This document shows, piece after piece, positions 7,091-16,506 of a DNA stretch of 64,000 nucleotides. The translations under genes were made by a program, and so were the position numbers. The first letter of the stretch is position 1. Each line of letters begins with the position of its first letter. Source of the stretch: JBDSSS01 sp963764195 (GTDB lineage Bacteria > Actinomycetota > Actinomycetes > Actinomycetales > Dermatophilaceae); contig CAVXRG010000004.1 of NCBI GenBank assembly GCA_963764195.1, positions 266,991 to 330,990 on the forward strand, written 5' to 3'. Below the pieces are notes generated by a model, which saw nothing but the letters and a program-made list of their open reading frames with translations, had not been told where the DNA came from and ran no database searches.

Positions 7091-7177
7091 ACGGCCGGTG
7101 GCCGGGGGATTACGTGCGGGTGTCGTGCTCGCCGTAGCATCGTCCCCGACCGTCACCCGACCGACCGGAGCTTCACC

Positions 7178-7798
7178 GTGGGTTTTCGCCTCACACCCCA
7201 GGACACGAGTTTCTTCGCTCTCTTCGCCACGTCCGCTGGTCTGCTCGTCGAGGCCACCCGTGAGCTCACCCGGTTCCTCGAGGTGGACACCGCCGATCGG
7301 CAGTCCGTCGCCGACCGACTCAAGGATCTCGAGCACGAGGCTGACGACGCGACGCACGAGCTGATCAAGAAGGTCAACAGCTCGTTCATCACGCCGTTCG
7401 ACCGCGAGGACATCCACGCGCTCGCGGCCCAGCTCGACGACTGCATGGACCTCATCGAGGAGACGGGCGACCTGATCTGCCTCTACCGGATCGAGGAGCT
7501 GCCCCATGGTCTCGCCGACCAGTTCGAGATCCTTGCCCGGATGGCCGAGGTGACCGCCGAGGCGATGCCCAAGCTGCGCTCGCTCAAGGACCTCTCCGGC
7601 TACTGGATCGAGATCAACCGGCTCGAGAACCAGGCCGACACCCTGCACCGCACGATGGTCGCCGAGCTGTTCAGCAACGGCACCGACGCGATCACCCTGA
7701 TCAAGGTCAAGGACATCATCGACGGGTTCGAGGACGCTGCCGACTCCTTCGAGAAGGTGGCGCACGTGGTCGAGGGCATCGCCGTCAAGGAGTCCTGA
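7178..7798 (+). CDS. DUF47 family phosphate transport accessory protein (PhoU-like)
   Basis: 206 residues, all-helical, similar to the Pit accessory/TIGR00153 group distantly related to PhoU. Characteristic stretches are DLEHEADDATHELIKKVNSS, FITPFDREDIHALAAQLDDC and a C-terminal KDIIDGFEDAADSFEKVAHV. These proteins are encoded next to PitA and are thought to control its activity or expression. Start is GTG 7178. The next gene, the Pit permease, begins 4 bases after the stop, so they form an operon. Confidence 0.93.
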   Translation: MGFRLTPQDTSFFALFATSAGLLVEATRELTRFLEVDTADRQSVADRLKDLEHEADDATHELIKKVNSSFITPFDREDIHALAAQLDDCMDLIEETGDLICLYRIEELPHGLADQFEILARMAEVTAEAMPKLRSLKDLSGYWIEINRLENQADTLHRTMVAELFSNGTDAITLIKVKDIIDGFEDAADSFEKVAHVVEGIAVKES

Positions 7799-7801
7799 CC
7801 G

Positions 7802-8797
7802 GTGACCGAGCTCATCCCCATCACCCTCGTCATCACGTTGGCGATGGGCTTCAACTACACGAACGGCTTCCACGACGCGGCCAACGCGATCGCGACCTCC
7901 GTCTCGACCCGCGCGCTGACCCCCCGCGTCGCCCTGGCGATGGCCGCCGTCGCCAACCTCGTCGGCGCGTTCTTCGGCGCCAAGGTGGCCAAGACGATCG
8001 GGTCGGGCATCATCGAGACTCCGGAGGGCGCGAACGGCCTGTGGCTCGTCGCGGCGGCCCTCGTCGGGGCAACCGGCTGGAACCTGCTGACCTGGTGGTT
8101 CGGGCTGCCGTCCTCGTCATCGCACGCGCTCATCGGTGGGCTCGGCGGGGCCGCTCTCGTCGCTGGGGTGGCGGTCCAGTGGGAGGTCATCCTCACCAAG
8201 GTGATCATCCCGATGGTCGTCTCTCCCGTCGTCGGCCTGACCCTCGGCTACCTCTTCATGCTCGCCATCCTCTGGGCCTTCCGCAACGCCCACCCGGGCC
8301 GGGTCACTCGCGGCTTCCGGCTCGCCCAGACGGCGTCGGCCGCGGCGATGGCCTTCGGGCACGGCCTGCAGGATGCCGCCAAGACCGCCGGCGTCGTCGT
8401 CCTCGCCCTCAACATCTCCGGATACCACGAGGGGGACGACATCCCGATCTGGGTGCTCGTGCTCTCCGCGCTCGTCATCTCCGCCGGGACGTATGCCGGT
8501 GGGTGGCGGGTCATGCGCACGCTCGGGAGGCGGATCATCGACCTCGGTCCGCCCCAGGGGTTCGCCGCCGAGACGACCGCGGCCTCGATCCTCTACGTGG
8601 CCGGCCTGGCCTTCGGCGCCCCGATCTCGACGACGCACACCATCACGTCGGCGATCATGGGGGTCGGAGCCATCAAGCGGCTCTCCGCCGTGCGCTGGAG
8701 CGTGGCCGGCAACATCGTCGGGGCCTGGTTCCTCACCTTCCCCGGGGCCGGTCTCGCCGCCGCCGGCGCCTGGTACCTCACCGTCGTCCTGCACTGA
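7802..8797 (+). CDS. pitA: Low-affinity inorganic phosphate transporter (Pit family)
   Basis: 331-residue membrane protein with about ten hydrophobic segments. It has the Pit signatures GFNYTNGFHDAANAIATSVS near the N-terminus and, in the second half-repeat, AMAFGHGLQDAAKTAGVV; SSSHALIGGL and STTHTITSAIMG are the duplicated re-entrant motifs. It takes up metal-phosphate with protons when phosphate is plentiful, complementing the Pst system encoded next door. GTG 7802 is the start, directly after the DUF47 gene. I see no PHO box in front of this operon. Confidence 0.95.
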   Translation: MTELIPITLVITLAMGFNYTNGFHDAANAIATSVSTRALTPRVALAMAAVANLVGAFFGAKVAKTIGSGIIETPEGANGLWLVAAALVGATGWNLLTWWFGLPSSSSHALIGGLGGAALVAGVAVQWEVILTKVIIPMVVSPVVGLTLGYLFMLAILWAFRNAHPGRVTRGFRLAQTASAAAMAFGHGLQDAAKTAGVVVLALNISGYHEGDDIPIWVLVLSALVISAGTYAGGWRVMRTLGRRIIDLGPPQGFAAETTAASILYVAGLAFGAPISTTHTITSAIMGVGAIKRLSAVRWSVAGNIVGAWFLTFPGAGLAAAGAWYLTVVLH

Positions 8798-8892
8798 CCA
8801 GGACGCCGGGACACAGGATCTCCTTCGTCGGGGGACCCGGGGACCCGGGGGCTCGGGGGCGCAGGGCCGCCAGGCCCGTGAGCTCCCGTGGG

Positions 8893-9670
8893 TCAGCCGA
8901 AGCGGCCCGAGATGTAGTCCTCGGTCGCCTTCTCCGACGGGTTGTTGAAGATCTTCGTCGTGTCACCGATCTCGACGAGGCGGCCGGGCTCACCGGTGGC
9001 GCGCAGGTTGAAGAAGGCCGTGCGGTCCGAGACGCGGGCCGCCTGCTGCATGTTGTGTGTGACGATGACGATCGTGAACTCGGACTTCAGCTCGTTGATG
9101 AGGTCCTCGATGGCGAGCGTCGAGATCGGGTCGAGCGCCGAGCACGGCTCGTCCATGAGCAGCACCTGGGGCTGAACCGCGATCGCGCGGGCGATGCAGA
9201 GCCGCTGCTGCTGGCCACCGGAGAGGCCGGCGCCGGGCTTGTTCAACCGGTCCTTGACCTCGCCCCAGAGGTTGGAGCCCCGGAGCGACTCCTCGACGAC
9301 CCCGTCGAGGACCTTCTTGTTCTTGACGCCGTTGAGGCGCAGGCCCGCCGCGACGTTGTCATAGATCGACATCGTCGGGAACGGGTTGGGCCGCTGGAAG
9401 ACCATCCCGATGGTGCGGCGCACACTCACGGGGTCCATCGAGGGGGCGTAGAGGTCCTGGTCGTCGAGCATGACCTTGCCCTCGACGCGCCCACCGGGGA
9501 TCACCTCGTGCATCCGGTTGAGGGTGCGGAGGAAGGTGGACTTGCCGCAGCCCGACGGGACCGATGAAGGCGGTGACGGAGCGGGGCTCCACCGTCATCG
9601 TCACGCCCTCGACGGCCTTGAAGGCCCCGTAGTACACGCTGAGGTCGGTGACATCGATTCGCTTGGCCAT
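8893..9670 (-). pseudogene. pstB: Phosphate ABC transporter ATP-binding protein PstB, frameshifted in Walker A
   Basis: PstB powers high-affinity phosphate import with PstA and PstC. The N-terminus MAKRIDVTDLSVYYGAFKAV through SVTAFIGP reads in one frame from ATG 9670. The sequence then runs GGTCCCGTCGGGCTGC where GGTCCGTCGGGCTGC would give GPSGCGKSTF. The extra C (GGG at 9557-9559 on the plus strand) shifts the frame inside the phosphate-binding loop. All later motifs are intact in the other frame: VFQRPNPFPTMSIYDNV, LSGGQQQRLCIARAIAV, VLLMDEPCSALDP, IVIVTHNMQQAARVSD, ending YISGRFG. With the base removed the product is 258 residues, normal for PstB. Either a sequencing error in a C run or a recent inactivation. 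Confidence 0.9.
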
Positions 9671-9693
9671 CTGGGGAGGAGTTCGCTTTCTCG

Positions 9694-10662
9694 TTACTTC
9701 TTGACGGAGCCGAAGTGCGCGATGACCCGGCCGATGAGGTTGAGGAGCAGGACGAGCAGGATGAGCGTGAGGGCCGCGCCCCACATCCGCTCAGCGGCCG
9801 TGGTGAGGGCGAAGTCGCCGCGGTCCTGGTTGATCATCATCGGAAGGGTCGGGAAGTTGCCGGCGAGCAGGTCCCGCTGGAAGCTCTTCGTGTAGGGCGC
9901 GAGGATGAGCAGCGGGGCCGTCTCGCCCATGATCCGGGCGAGGCCGAGCAGGACGCCGGTGATGATCCCGGAGAAGGCGGTCCGCAGGACGACCTTGACG
10001 ATGGTGGCCCACTTCGGCACGCCGAGGGCGTACGCGGCCTCGCGCAGCTCGTTGGGCACGAGCTTGAGCATCTCCTCCGTCGAGCGGACGACGACGGGGA
10101 TCATCAGCAGGACGAGCGCGAGGGTGGCCGCGAAGCCGGAGCGGGCCAGGCCGAAGGTCGTCACCCACACCGCGTAGATGAACAGGGCCGCGACGATCGA
10201 GGGGACGCCCGAGAGGATGTCGACCATGAAGCTGATCGTCCTCGCCAGCTTGCCGCGCCCGTACTCGACGAGGTAGACGGCGGTGAGGATCCCGATCGGG
10301 ACGGCGATGACGGCCGTCACCCCGGCCATCATCAGGGTGCCCTCGATGGCGTGGCGGGCGCCGCCGCCGAAGTCGTCGGAGTTGATGTTGCGCTGGTTGC
10401 CGGTCCACCACGTGCTCGAGGCGAGCATGTGCACGCCCTTGCCGATGACCGTCGAGAGGATCCAGACGAGCGGCACCATCGCGAGGAAGAACGAGGCCCA
10501 CATGACGACCCGGGCGATGCCGTCCTTGACGGCCCGGCCACGGTGCGGGTTGTCCATCTCGCGCAGCGGGTCGCCCGCCGGTCGGGCCCCGGGCGGGACG
10601 GGGGAGTCCCCGGTGTCGGCAGGGGCGTCCGGTGAGCGCTGGTCGGTGGCCGTGGTGCTCAT
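9694..10662 (-). CDS. pstA: Phosphate ABC transporter permease PstA
   Basis: 322 residues. A hydrophilic N-terminus of about 55 residues (Asp/Pro-rich) is followed by six membrane segments; the binding-protein-dependent permease loop with ELREAAYALGVPKWATIVKV is the contact to PstB. ATG 10662 overlaps the stop of pstC by 4 bases (ATGA), giving translational coupling. The pstB start is 23 bases downstream. Part of the leftward pstSCAB operon, expected to be switched on by RegX3 when phosphate is scarce. Confidence 0.95.
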   Translation of the reverse strand: MSTTATDQRSPDAPADTGDSPVPPGARPAGDPLREMDNPHRGRAVKDGIARVVMWASFFLAMVPLVWILSTVIGKGVHMLASSTWWTGNQRNINSDDFGGGARHAIEGTLMMAGVTAVIAVPIGILTAVYLVEYGRGKLARTISFMVDILSGVPSIVAALFIYAVWVTTFGLARSGFAATLALVLLMIPVVVRSTEEMLKLVPNELREAAYALGVPKWATIVKVVLRTAFSGIITGVLLGLARIMGETAPLLILAPYTKSFQRDLLAGNFPTLPMMINQDRGDFALTTAAERMWGAALTLILLVLLLNLIGRVIAHFGSVKK

Positions 10663-11666
10663 TCGGTGAAGGCCTTCCTGCGCTCGATGACGACGCGGGC
10701 GATGCTGTTGACGACGAAGGTGAGCACGAACAGCACGAGGCCCGCGGCGATGTAGGCCCCGGTCTTGTTCGGGTTGCTGAACTCCGCCGCATTGTTGGCG
10801 ATCTTCGAGGCGAAGGTCTCGCCGCCGTTGAAGAGCGACCACGTCCACGGTGCGCCGTCCGGCAGGGCCGAGACGAGGAAGGTGACGGCGATCGTCTCGC
10901 CCAGGGCCCGACCGAGGGCGAGCATCGAGGCGGAGATGACGCCGGGACGGCCGAAGGGCAGGACCGCGGTGCGGATCATCTCCCAGCGGGTGGCCCCCAG
11001 CGCGAGGGCGCCCTCCTTGTGCGTCAGCGGCGTCTGGGCGAAGACCTCGCGGGAGAGGGCGGTGACGATGGGCAGCACCATGATCGACAGGACGAGGCCG
11101 ATGAAGAAGATCGTGCCGCCGGTGATCCCGGTCCGCGCGAGCAGCGGGAACCAGCCGAAGGTGTCGACGATCCACGCCTGGATCGGCGTGAAGAACGGCC
11201 CGAACGTGATCAGGCCCCAGAGGCCGTAGACGATCGAGGGCACCGCGGCGAGCAGGTCGACGAGGGAGGCGGCCGGGCCGCGCATCCACGGCGGGGCGTA
11301 CTGGGTGAGGAAGAGGGCGACCGCCACCCCGACGGGGACGGCGATGACCATCGCGAGGGTCGACGCGGCCACGGTGGTCCAGAGGAACTCGAGGATGCCG
11401 AAGGCGGGCACGGACCCGCCCGGTGACCAGACCCGCGAGGTCAGGAAGTTGGCGTCGTTGTCCATCAGCGCGGGCACGGCCTGCACGATGAGGAAGACGG
11501 CGATGAGGGTCACCATCGCAACGACGATGACCCCCGAGAGGGTCGCTGCGCCGCCGAAGAGGCGGTCACCCGTGCGGCCGGTGGAGGCCTTGTCACCGCG
11601 GAGGGGGCCCCCACCGTCGGGGTCGGGCAGCTCGTCCGTGGCGGACACGCCGGTCACAGTGGACAC
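10659..11666 (-). CDS. pstC: Phosphate ABC transporter permease PstC
   Basis: 335 residues with six membrane segments and the permease loop KEGALALGATRWEMIRTAVL. PstC family features include PSIVYGLWGLITFGP and ALGRALGETIAVTFLVSA. GTG 11666 (VSTVTGVSATDELPDPDGGG) is chosen because AGAGG lies 6 bases upstream; open reading frame beyond it shows no homology. It is separated from pstS by 82 bases that contain a 15-bp hairpin. Confidence 0.95.
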   Translation of the reverse strand: MSTVTGVSATDELPDPDGGGPLRGDKASTGRTGDRLFGGAATLSGVIVVAMVTLIAVFLIVQAVPALMDNDANFLTSRVWSPGGSVPAFGILEFLWTTVAASTLAMVIAVPVGVAVALFLTQYAPPWMRGPAASLVDLLAAVPSIVYGLWGLITFGPFFTPIQAWIVDTFGWFPLLARTGITGGTIFFIGLVLSIMVLPIVTALSREVFAQTPLTHKEGALALGATRWEMIRTAVLPFGRPGVISASMLALGRALGETIAVTFLVSALPDGAPWTWSLFNGGETFASKIANNAAEFSNPNKTGAYIAAGLVLFVLTFVVNSIARVVIERRKAFTE

Positions 11667-11704
11667 GTGAGGCCTCTTCCAGAGGGGGACGGGGTGGAGC
11701 GGTG

Positions 11705-11737
11705 AGGGGCGGGCGCCGGGTGCCGGCGCCCGCCCCT
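11705..11737 (-). promoter_or_regulatory. Intercistronic hairpin between pstS and pstC
   Basis: Perfect 15-bp stem, AGGGGCGGGCGCCGG (11705-11719) with CCGGCGCCCGCCCCT (11723-11737), and a 3-base loop. Its position just after the binding-protein gene suggests partial termination or mRNA 3'-end protection, giving more PstS than permease. The same design occurs after malE. Confidence 0.75.
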
Positions 11738-11748
11738 GCCGTGGAGGG

Positions 11749-12864
11749 TCAGGAGATCGCGTCGATCGCGGTCTTGACCTTGGTGGCGACCTCGGTCGGG
11801 AGCGGAGCGTAGCCCTGCTTCGTGAGACCACTCTGCACCGAGTCGGACGCGAACGTCTTGAGGAAGGCCTTGACCTTCTTGCCCGTCTCGGCGTTGGCAT
11901 ACTTCGAGCAGACGATCTCGTAGGTGACGAGGACGATCGGGTAGGCCCCGGCCTCCTTCGTCGCGTAGTCGATCTTCAGCGAGAGGTTGTTGCCCTGGCC
12001 GGTCTGCTCGGCGGTGGCGATCGTCTTGCCCGCCGACTCCGCGGTCAGCTCGACCGGGCCGGCGCCCGTGTCGATCTGCGCCATCGGCAGCTGGTTCTGC
12101 TGCGCGTAGCTCAGCTCGACGTAGGTGATGCCGCCGTCCTGGCCCTTCGTGGCCGTCGCGACACCGGCGGACTTCTCCTTGCCCTCGCCCTTGCCCGTCC
12201 ACGCCTTGCCGGGGTCGTAGCCCCACGCGTCGGGGGCCGCGGCCTTGAGGTACTTCGTGAAGTTCTCGGTCGTGCCCGACTCGTCGGACCGGAAGTAGAC
12301 CTTGATGGGGGTGCTGGGCAGGGTCACGCCGGAGTTGAGGGCCGCGATGGCGGGGTCGTTCCACGTGGTGATCTTCCCATCGAAGATCTTCGCGGCGACC
12401 TCGGCGTTGAGGACGAGCTTGTCGACGCCCTTGACGTTGTAGGCGATGGCGATGGGGCCGGTCACCATCGGCAGGTTCCAGGCCTCGGAGCCGCAGGCGG
12501 CCTTGGCGTCGTCGGCCTCGACCTTGCCGTCCTTGGCGACGGTCTTGAGCGCCGAGTCGGAGCCGGCGAAGTCGACCTGCTTGGCGATGAACTGCTTGAT
12601 GCCTGCACCGGAACCGGTGGGCTGGTAGTCGATCGTCGCGCCGGTGCAGGCCGTCTGGAAGGCCTTGATGGCCTCCTCGATGGCGTTCTTCTGGGCGGAG
12701 GAGCCCTCGGCCTTGAGGTTGCCGTCGAAGCAGTCGCCGGCGGCGGTCGCGCCGGCGCCGGCGCCGGAGCTCGCGGGGGCGGGGTTCTCTGACGCGCAGG
12801 CCGAGAGCGCGAGGGCGCCGGAGAGTGCAAGGGCGCTGAAGGCGCTGATACGCGAAACGGACAC
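11749..12864 (-). CDS. pstS: Phosphate-binding lipoprotein PstS
   Basis: Extracellular substrate-binding lipoprotein of the Pst importer, 371 residues. The signal peptide ends in the lipobox LSAC (Cys about residue 23), followed by an Ala/Gly/Ser linker. The mature protein has the PstS motifs GSSAQKNAIEEAIKAFQTAC, YQPTGSGAGIKQFIAKQVDF, AIAYNVKG, and RSDESGTTENFTKYL. GTG 12864 has GAGGGAA 8 bases upstream. A RegX3/PhoP-type direct repeat is found about 120 bases upstream of the start. Confidence 0.96.
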   Translation of the reverse strand: MSVSRISAFSALALSGALALSACASENPAPASSGAGAGATAAGDCFDGNLKAEGSSAQKNAIEEAIKAFQTACTGATIDYQPTGSGAGIKQFIAKQVDFAGSDSALKTVAKDGKVEADDAKAACGSEAWNLPMVTGPIAIAYNVKGVDKLVLNAEVAAKIFDGKITTWNDPAIAALNSGVTLPSTPIKVYFRSDESGTTENFTKYLKAAAPDAWGYDPGKAWTGKGEGKEKSAGVATATKGQDGGITYVELSYAQQNQLPMAQIDTGAGPVELTAESAGKTIATAEQTGQGNNLSLKIDYATKEAGAYPIVLVTYEIVCSKYANAETGKKVKAFLKTFASDSVQSGLTKQGYAPLPTEVATKVKTAIDAIS

Positions 12865-12982
12865 GAGTGGGTTCCCTCTCAATGGGGTGGTCTTGACGGT
12901 CGGCGGGCCGAGCCGAGCACCGGTGCTCAACGGTCCGTCCACCGCGAAGATAGGTGGGCAGGGTGACCAACGCGCCCCGTCC

Positions 12983-13000
12983 GGTTAATGGCAGGTGAAC
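12983..13000 (-). promoter_or_regulatory. PHO box (RegX3/PhoP-type) upstream of pstS
   Basis: On the minus strand the sequence is GTTCACC-TGCC-ATTAACC: two 7-base half-sites at 11-base spacing, as known for PhoP (Streptomyces) and RegX3 (mycobacteria) sites. The senX3-regX3 genes are in this window and have a similar box. Confidence 0.65.
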
Positions 13001-13061
13001 GAGCGACGACGAGTTGGGGGGCAGGCCCGATCCGGGATGCGCCGCGGTCTCCGGCGTGGGG

Positions 13062-13096
13062 CAGGCGTGGCAGGCGTGGCAGGCGTGGCAGGCGCG
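13062..13096. repeat. 9-bp tandem repeat CAGGCGTGG
   Basis: Three perfect copies and a degenerate fourth (CAGGCGCGG) in the space between pstS and mutT1. A small inverted repeat, CTGACG-CACG-CGTCAG at 13104-13119, follows and overlaps the mutT1 stop; it may act as that gene's terminator. Confidence 0.8.
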
Positions 13097-13115
13097 GACG
13101 CGACTGACGCACGCG

Positions 13116-14066
13116 TCAGGTGTTGACCCGCTCCACCCCCACGACCCGTGCGTCGGCGCCCCTGCCGGTCAGGTGGCAGACGAGCACCTCGCCCTTGCGC
13201 AGGGCGGAGTCGGCGGCGGTGTGCAGCTCCTCGCGCAGCCAGGCCTCCCGGGGGTGGGCGACGGCGACGTGAGCCCCGAGGGCGTCGAGCAGCGCCGGCA
13301 GCACCGGCCCGTGGCTGCACAGCGCGGCCGGCTCGCCCCTGTCGAGCAGCTTGGCCACCTGGTGCAGGGCCGGCGCGGGGTCGGCCTCGAAGTCCTCCTC
13401 CGACAGGGAGACCCGGGTGCGCACCTTGAGATGGCGCTGGGCGGCATACGGCTCGAGGGTGGCCGCGCAGCGGGCGGACGAGGAGGTGACGAGCCGGGTC
13501 ACCCCGTAGGCGGCGAGGACGGGGGCGAGGGAGCTCGCCTGGGCCCGTCCGACGGCGTCGAGGGGGCGCAGCCGGTCGTCGTCCTTCCACCGCCCGCGCG
13601 GCGTGGCCTTGGCGTGCCGGACCACGGCGACGGGCCAGGTGTCGAGCGAGCCCTCCCGCTCCGTGCGGACGAGCGCGAGCAGCTGCTCGCGGTCACGGGC
13701 GTAGTCGAGCAGGTCGTTGGCCGTCCGCACGTCGACCCAGCGGACCTCGTCGATCTCGTGCTCGAGCCTGCCCGAGCCGCCGGTCACCTCGGCGGACCAG
13801 TAGTGGACCTGCTTGGTGGCCGCACCGCCCGAGGAGTCGAGGACGGCATACTCCGACGTCGGCAGCGGGGCACCGAGGCGCACGGCGAGACCGGTCTCCT
13901 CGAGCGTCTCCCGTGCCGCGGCGACGCAGGGCTGCTCGCCCGGGTCGAGCTTGCCCTTGGGCCAGGACCAGTCGTCGTACTTCGGCCGGTGGACGAGGGC
14001 CACCTCGAGCTGGCCGCGCGTGCGACGCCACGGGAGGGTCCCGGCGGCGGGGATGAGGGAGACCAC
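13116..14066 (-). CDS. mutT1: MutT1-type protein: NUDIX hydrolase plus histidine phosphatase
   Basis: Two-domain house-cleaning enzyme, 316 residues. Residues 1-145 form the NUDIX domain with the box GKLDPGEQPCVAAARETLEE followed by TGL. Residues 165-316 are a histidine phosphatase domain starting VVRHAKAT, with the SHGPVLPALL second motif. In mycobacteria MutT1 hydrolyses 8-oxo-dGTP and diadenosine polyphosphates. The start is GTG 14066 (VVSLIPAAGTLPWR), 3 bases after the stop of the polyphosphate kinase gene, so the two are co-expressed; this pairing is common in actinobacteria and fits phosphoanhydride metabolism. Confidence 0.93.
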   Translation of the reverse strand: MVSLIPAAGTLPWRRTRGQLEVALVHRPKYDDWSWPKGKLDPGEQPCVAAARETLEETGLAVRLGAPLPTSEYAVLDSSGGAATKQVHYWSAEVTGGSGRLEHEIDEVRWVDVRTANDLLDYARDREQLLALVRTEREGSLDTWPVAVVRHAKATPRGRWKDDDRLRPLDAVGRAQASSLAPVLAAYGVTRLVTSSSARCAATLEPYAAQRHLKVRTRVSLSEEDFEADPAPALHQVAKLLDRGEPAALCSHGPVLPALLDALGAHVAVAHPREAWLREELHTAADSALRKGEVLVCHLTGRGADARVVGVERVNT

Positions 14067-14069
14067 CGG

Positions 14070-16394
14070 TCAGCGCCTCCTCGCCTTCCTCCGCCTCTTG
14101 TCGTGCCGTTCGATGAGCTTGGCCTGCAGGTCGTCGAGCGGCTCGCCGTCCTCGCTGAGGTGTCGGCGCACCCACCGGCCGTCGGAGCCGAGGTCCCAGC
14201 GGGAGGTCGTCGGGGCGAAGGCGAGGTCGATGACGTCACCGAGCTCATCGAGGTGCCCGGTGTCGCTGATCCGCACCAGGGCCTCGACGCGACGATCGAG
14301 GTTGCGGTGCATCATGTCGGCGCTGCCGAGGTAGACCTGTGGGTCCCCGCCGTGGTCGAACCAGAAGATGCGCGAGTGCTCGAGGAAGCGGCCGAGGATG
14401 GAGCGGACCCGGATGTTCTCGCTGAGGTCCTCGACGCCGGGACGCAGCGCGCAGATGCCCCGTACCCAGATGTCGACCCGGACGCCGGCCATGCTCGCCC
14501 GGTAGAGCGCGTCGATGAGGGCCTCGTCGACGATGGAGTTGGCCTTGATGACGATGCGGCCGCGCTGGGCCCCCTTCGCGTCGCCCCGGTGCAGGTCGAT
14601 CTCGTCCTCGATGAGCGAGATCAGGCCCGAGCGGACCGTGCGCGGCGCCACGAGCAGCCGCTTGAACCGGCTGCGCGGCGCGAAGCCGGACAGCTGGTTG
14701 AACAGGCGGGAGATGTCCTCCCCGACCTGGGGGTCGCAGGTGAACAGGCCGAAGTCCTCGTAGACGCGCGCGGTCTTCGGGTTGTAGTTGCCGGTGCCGA
14801 CGTGGCAGTAGCGCACGAGGCCCTCGGACTCCTGGCGGACGACGAGGCAGAGCTTGGCGTGCGTCTTGAGTCCCACGACGCCGTAGACGACGTGGACTCC
14901 GGCCTGCTCGAGCTTGCGCGCCCACGAGATGTTGTTGACCTCGTCGAAGCGCGCCTTGATCTCGACGACGGCGAGCACCTGCTTGCCGGCGTCGGCCGCG
15001 TCGATGAGGGCGTCGATGATGGGGGAGTCGCCGGAGGTGCGGTAGAGCGTCTGCTTGATCGCAAGCACCTTGGGGTCGGCCGCCGCCTGCTCGATGAAGG
15101 CCTGGACCGACGTCGAGAACGAGTTGTAGGGGTGCTGGACGAGCACGTCCTTGTGCCGGATCGCGGCGAAGAGGTCCATCGCCTTCGAGCTCTCCGTCGG
15201 GGCGAGGTCGGGGTGGGTGCGCGGCACGAACTTGGGGAACTCGAGGTCGGAGCGGTCGACGTCGGCGATGGTGAACAGGCCGCGCAGGTCGAGCGGCCCG
15301 GGCAGGCGGTAGACCTCCCGCTCGCTGATCTGCAGCTCGCGACTGAGCATGTCGAGGACCTTGGCGTCGATGTCGTCCTCGACCTCGAGCCGGATCGGCG
15401 GCCCGAAGCGGCGCCGGGTCAGCTCCCGCTCGAGCGCGGTGAGCAGGTTCTCGGCGTCGTCCTCCTCGACCTCGAGGTCCTCGTTGCGGGTCACCCGGAA
15501 GCAGAAGTGCTGCTGGACGAGCATGCCGGGGAAGAGCTGGTCGAGGTGGCTGGCGATGACGTCCTCGAGGGGCACGAAGCGCTTGCGGTCGACGTCCTTG
15601 TCGATCGCCGCGTCGAAGTCGGTGTCGACGAGGATGAAGCGGGGCAGGCTCGGCGGCACCTTGACCCGGGCGAAGTGCTCCGAGCCCGTCTTCGGGTTCT
15701 GCAGGAGCACGGCGAGGTTGAGCGAGAGCCCCGAGATGTAGGGGAAGGGGTGGGCCGGGTCGACGGCGAGCGGGGTGAGCACGGGGAAGACGTGGTCGGC
15801 GAAGAAGAAGTGGAGCGGGTCCCGGTCGGCCTCCTCGAGCTCGTCCCAACGCAGGATGGTGATGCCCTGCTCCTCGAGGGCGGGCCGCACGTCGTGCTGG
15901 AAGATCGCCGCGTGCTGATGCATCAGCTCGTGCGCCAGCCGGGCGATCCGCTCGATCAGCTCACGCGGTTCGAGTCCGGCTGCGGTGCGCACGGCGAGGC
16001 CGGTGGCGATCCGTCGCTTGAGGCCGGCGACGCGGACCATGAAGTACTCGTCGAGGTTGCTCGAGAAGATCGCGAGGAAGCGGGCCCGCTCGAGCAGCGG
16101 CACGTCGGGGTCCATCGCGAGCTGCATGACGCGCTCGTTGAACTGGAGCCAGGACAGCTCGCGCTCGAGGTAGCGGTCGGCGGGGAGGTCGTCCTGCGGC
16201 TCCGGGCGCGTCCCCGGCCCGATGAACCGGCCGTTGGGCCCGCGGGCCGGTGCTCGCCGGGACGGCACCGTGCTGGTGAACGAGCTGATCTCCGAGGACT
16301 CACCCGGCTCCCCGTCCTCCGTCTGGCCCCCGGGGACCTGGGCGTGGTCGTCGACATCGGTTCGTTCGAGGCTCCCGGTGCTCATGGGACCCAT
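14070..16394 (-). CDS. ppk: Polyphosphate kinase 1
   Basis: Makes long-chain polyphosphate from ATP, reversibly; peripheral membrane enzyme. 774 residues, slightly longer than usual because of a 70-residue Ser/Pro-rich N-terminus. The core begins YLERELSWLQFNERVMQLAM. The phospho-histidine motif is YCHVGTGNYNPKTARVYEDF, and the second conserved region is VKAN-like IVIKANSIVDEALIDALYRA with GSADMMHRNLDRRVE near the end. ATG 16394 follows GAAAGGG by 7 bases; ATG 16385 is an alternative. It leads the ppk-mutT1 unit next to pst. No PHO box seen directly upstream. Confidence 0.97.
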   Translation of the reverse strand: MGPMSTGSLERTDVDDHAQVPGGQTEDGEPGESSEISSFTSTVPSRRAPARGPNGRFIGPGTRPEPQDDLPADRYLERELSWLQFNERVMQLAMDPDVPLLERARFLAIFSSNLDEYFMVRVAGLKRRIATGLAVRTAAGLEPRELIERIARLAHELMHQHAAIFQHDVRPALEEQGITILRWDELEEADRDPLHFFFADHVFPVLTPLAVDPAHPFPYISGLSLNLAVLLQNPKTGSEHFARVKVPPSLPRFILVDTDFDAAIDKDVDRKRFVPLEDVIASHLDQLFPGMLVQQHFCFRVTRNEDLEVEEDDAENLLTALERELTRRRFGPPIRLEVEDDIDAKVLDMLSRELQISEREVYRLPGPLDLRGLFTIADVDRSDLEFPKFVPRTHPDLAPTESSKAMDLFAAIRHKDVLVQHPYNSFSTSVQAFIEQAAADPKVLAIKQTLYRTSGDSPIIDALIDAADAGKQVLAVVEIKARFDEVNNISWARKLEQAGVHVVYGVVGLKTHAKLCLVVRQESEGLVRYCHVGTGNYNPKTARVYEDFGLFTCDPQVGEDISRLFNQLSGFAPRSRFKRLLVAPRTVRSGLISLIEDEIDLHRGDAKGAQRGRIVIKANSIVDEALIDALYRASMAGVRVDIWVRGICALRPGVEDLSENIRVRSILGRFLEHSRIFWFDHGGDPQVYLGSADMMHRNLDRRVEALVRISDTGHLDELGDVIDLAFAPTTSRWDLGSDGRWVRRHLSEDGEPLDDLQAKLIERHDKRRRKARRR

Positions 16395-16506
16395 CGTGGC
16401 ACCCTTTCGCGGCGGCCGGGTCGTCTCGGCTCACTCCCCGCGGCCCGGCCGGTATGCCGCCCGGCCGGCTCTCGCGGCATCCGCCTCGATCGCGTCCGGT
16501 CGAGGC

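Noticed and set aside
8798..8892. Terminator between pitA and pstB
   Set aside because: The GGGGACCCG direct repeats are there, but I could not find a convincing stem; nothing is claimed for this gap.
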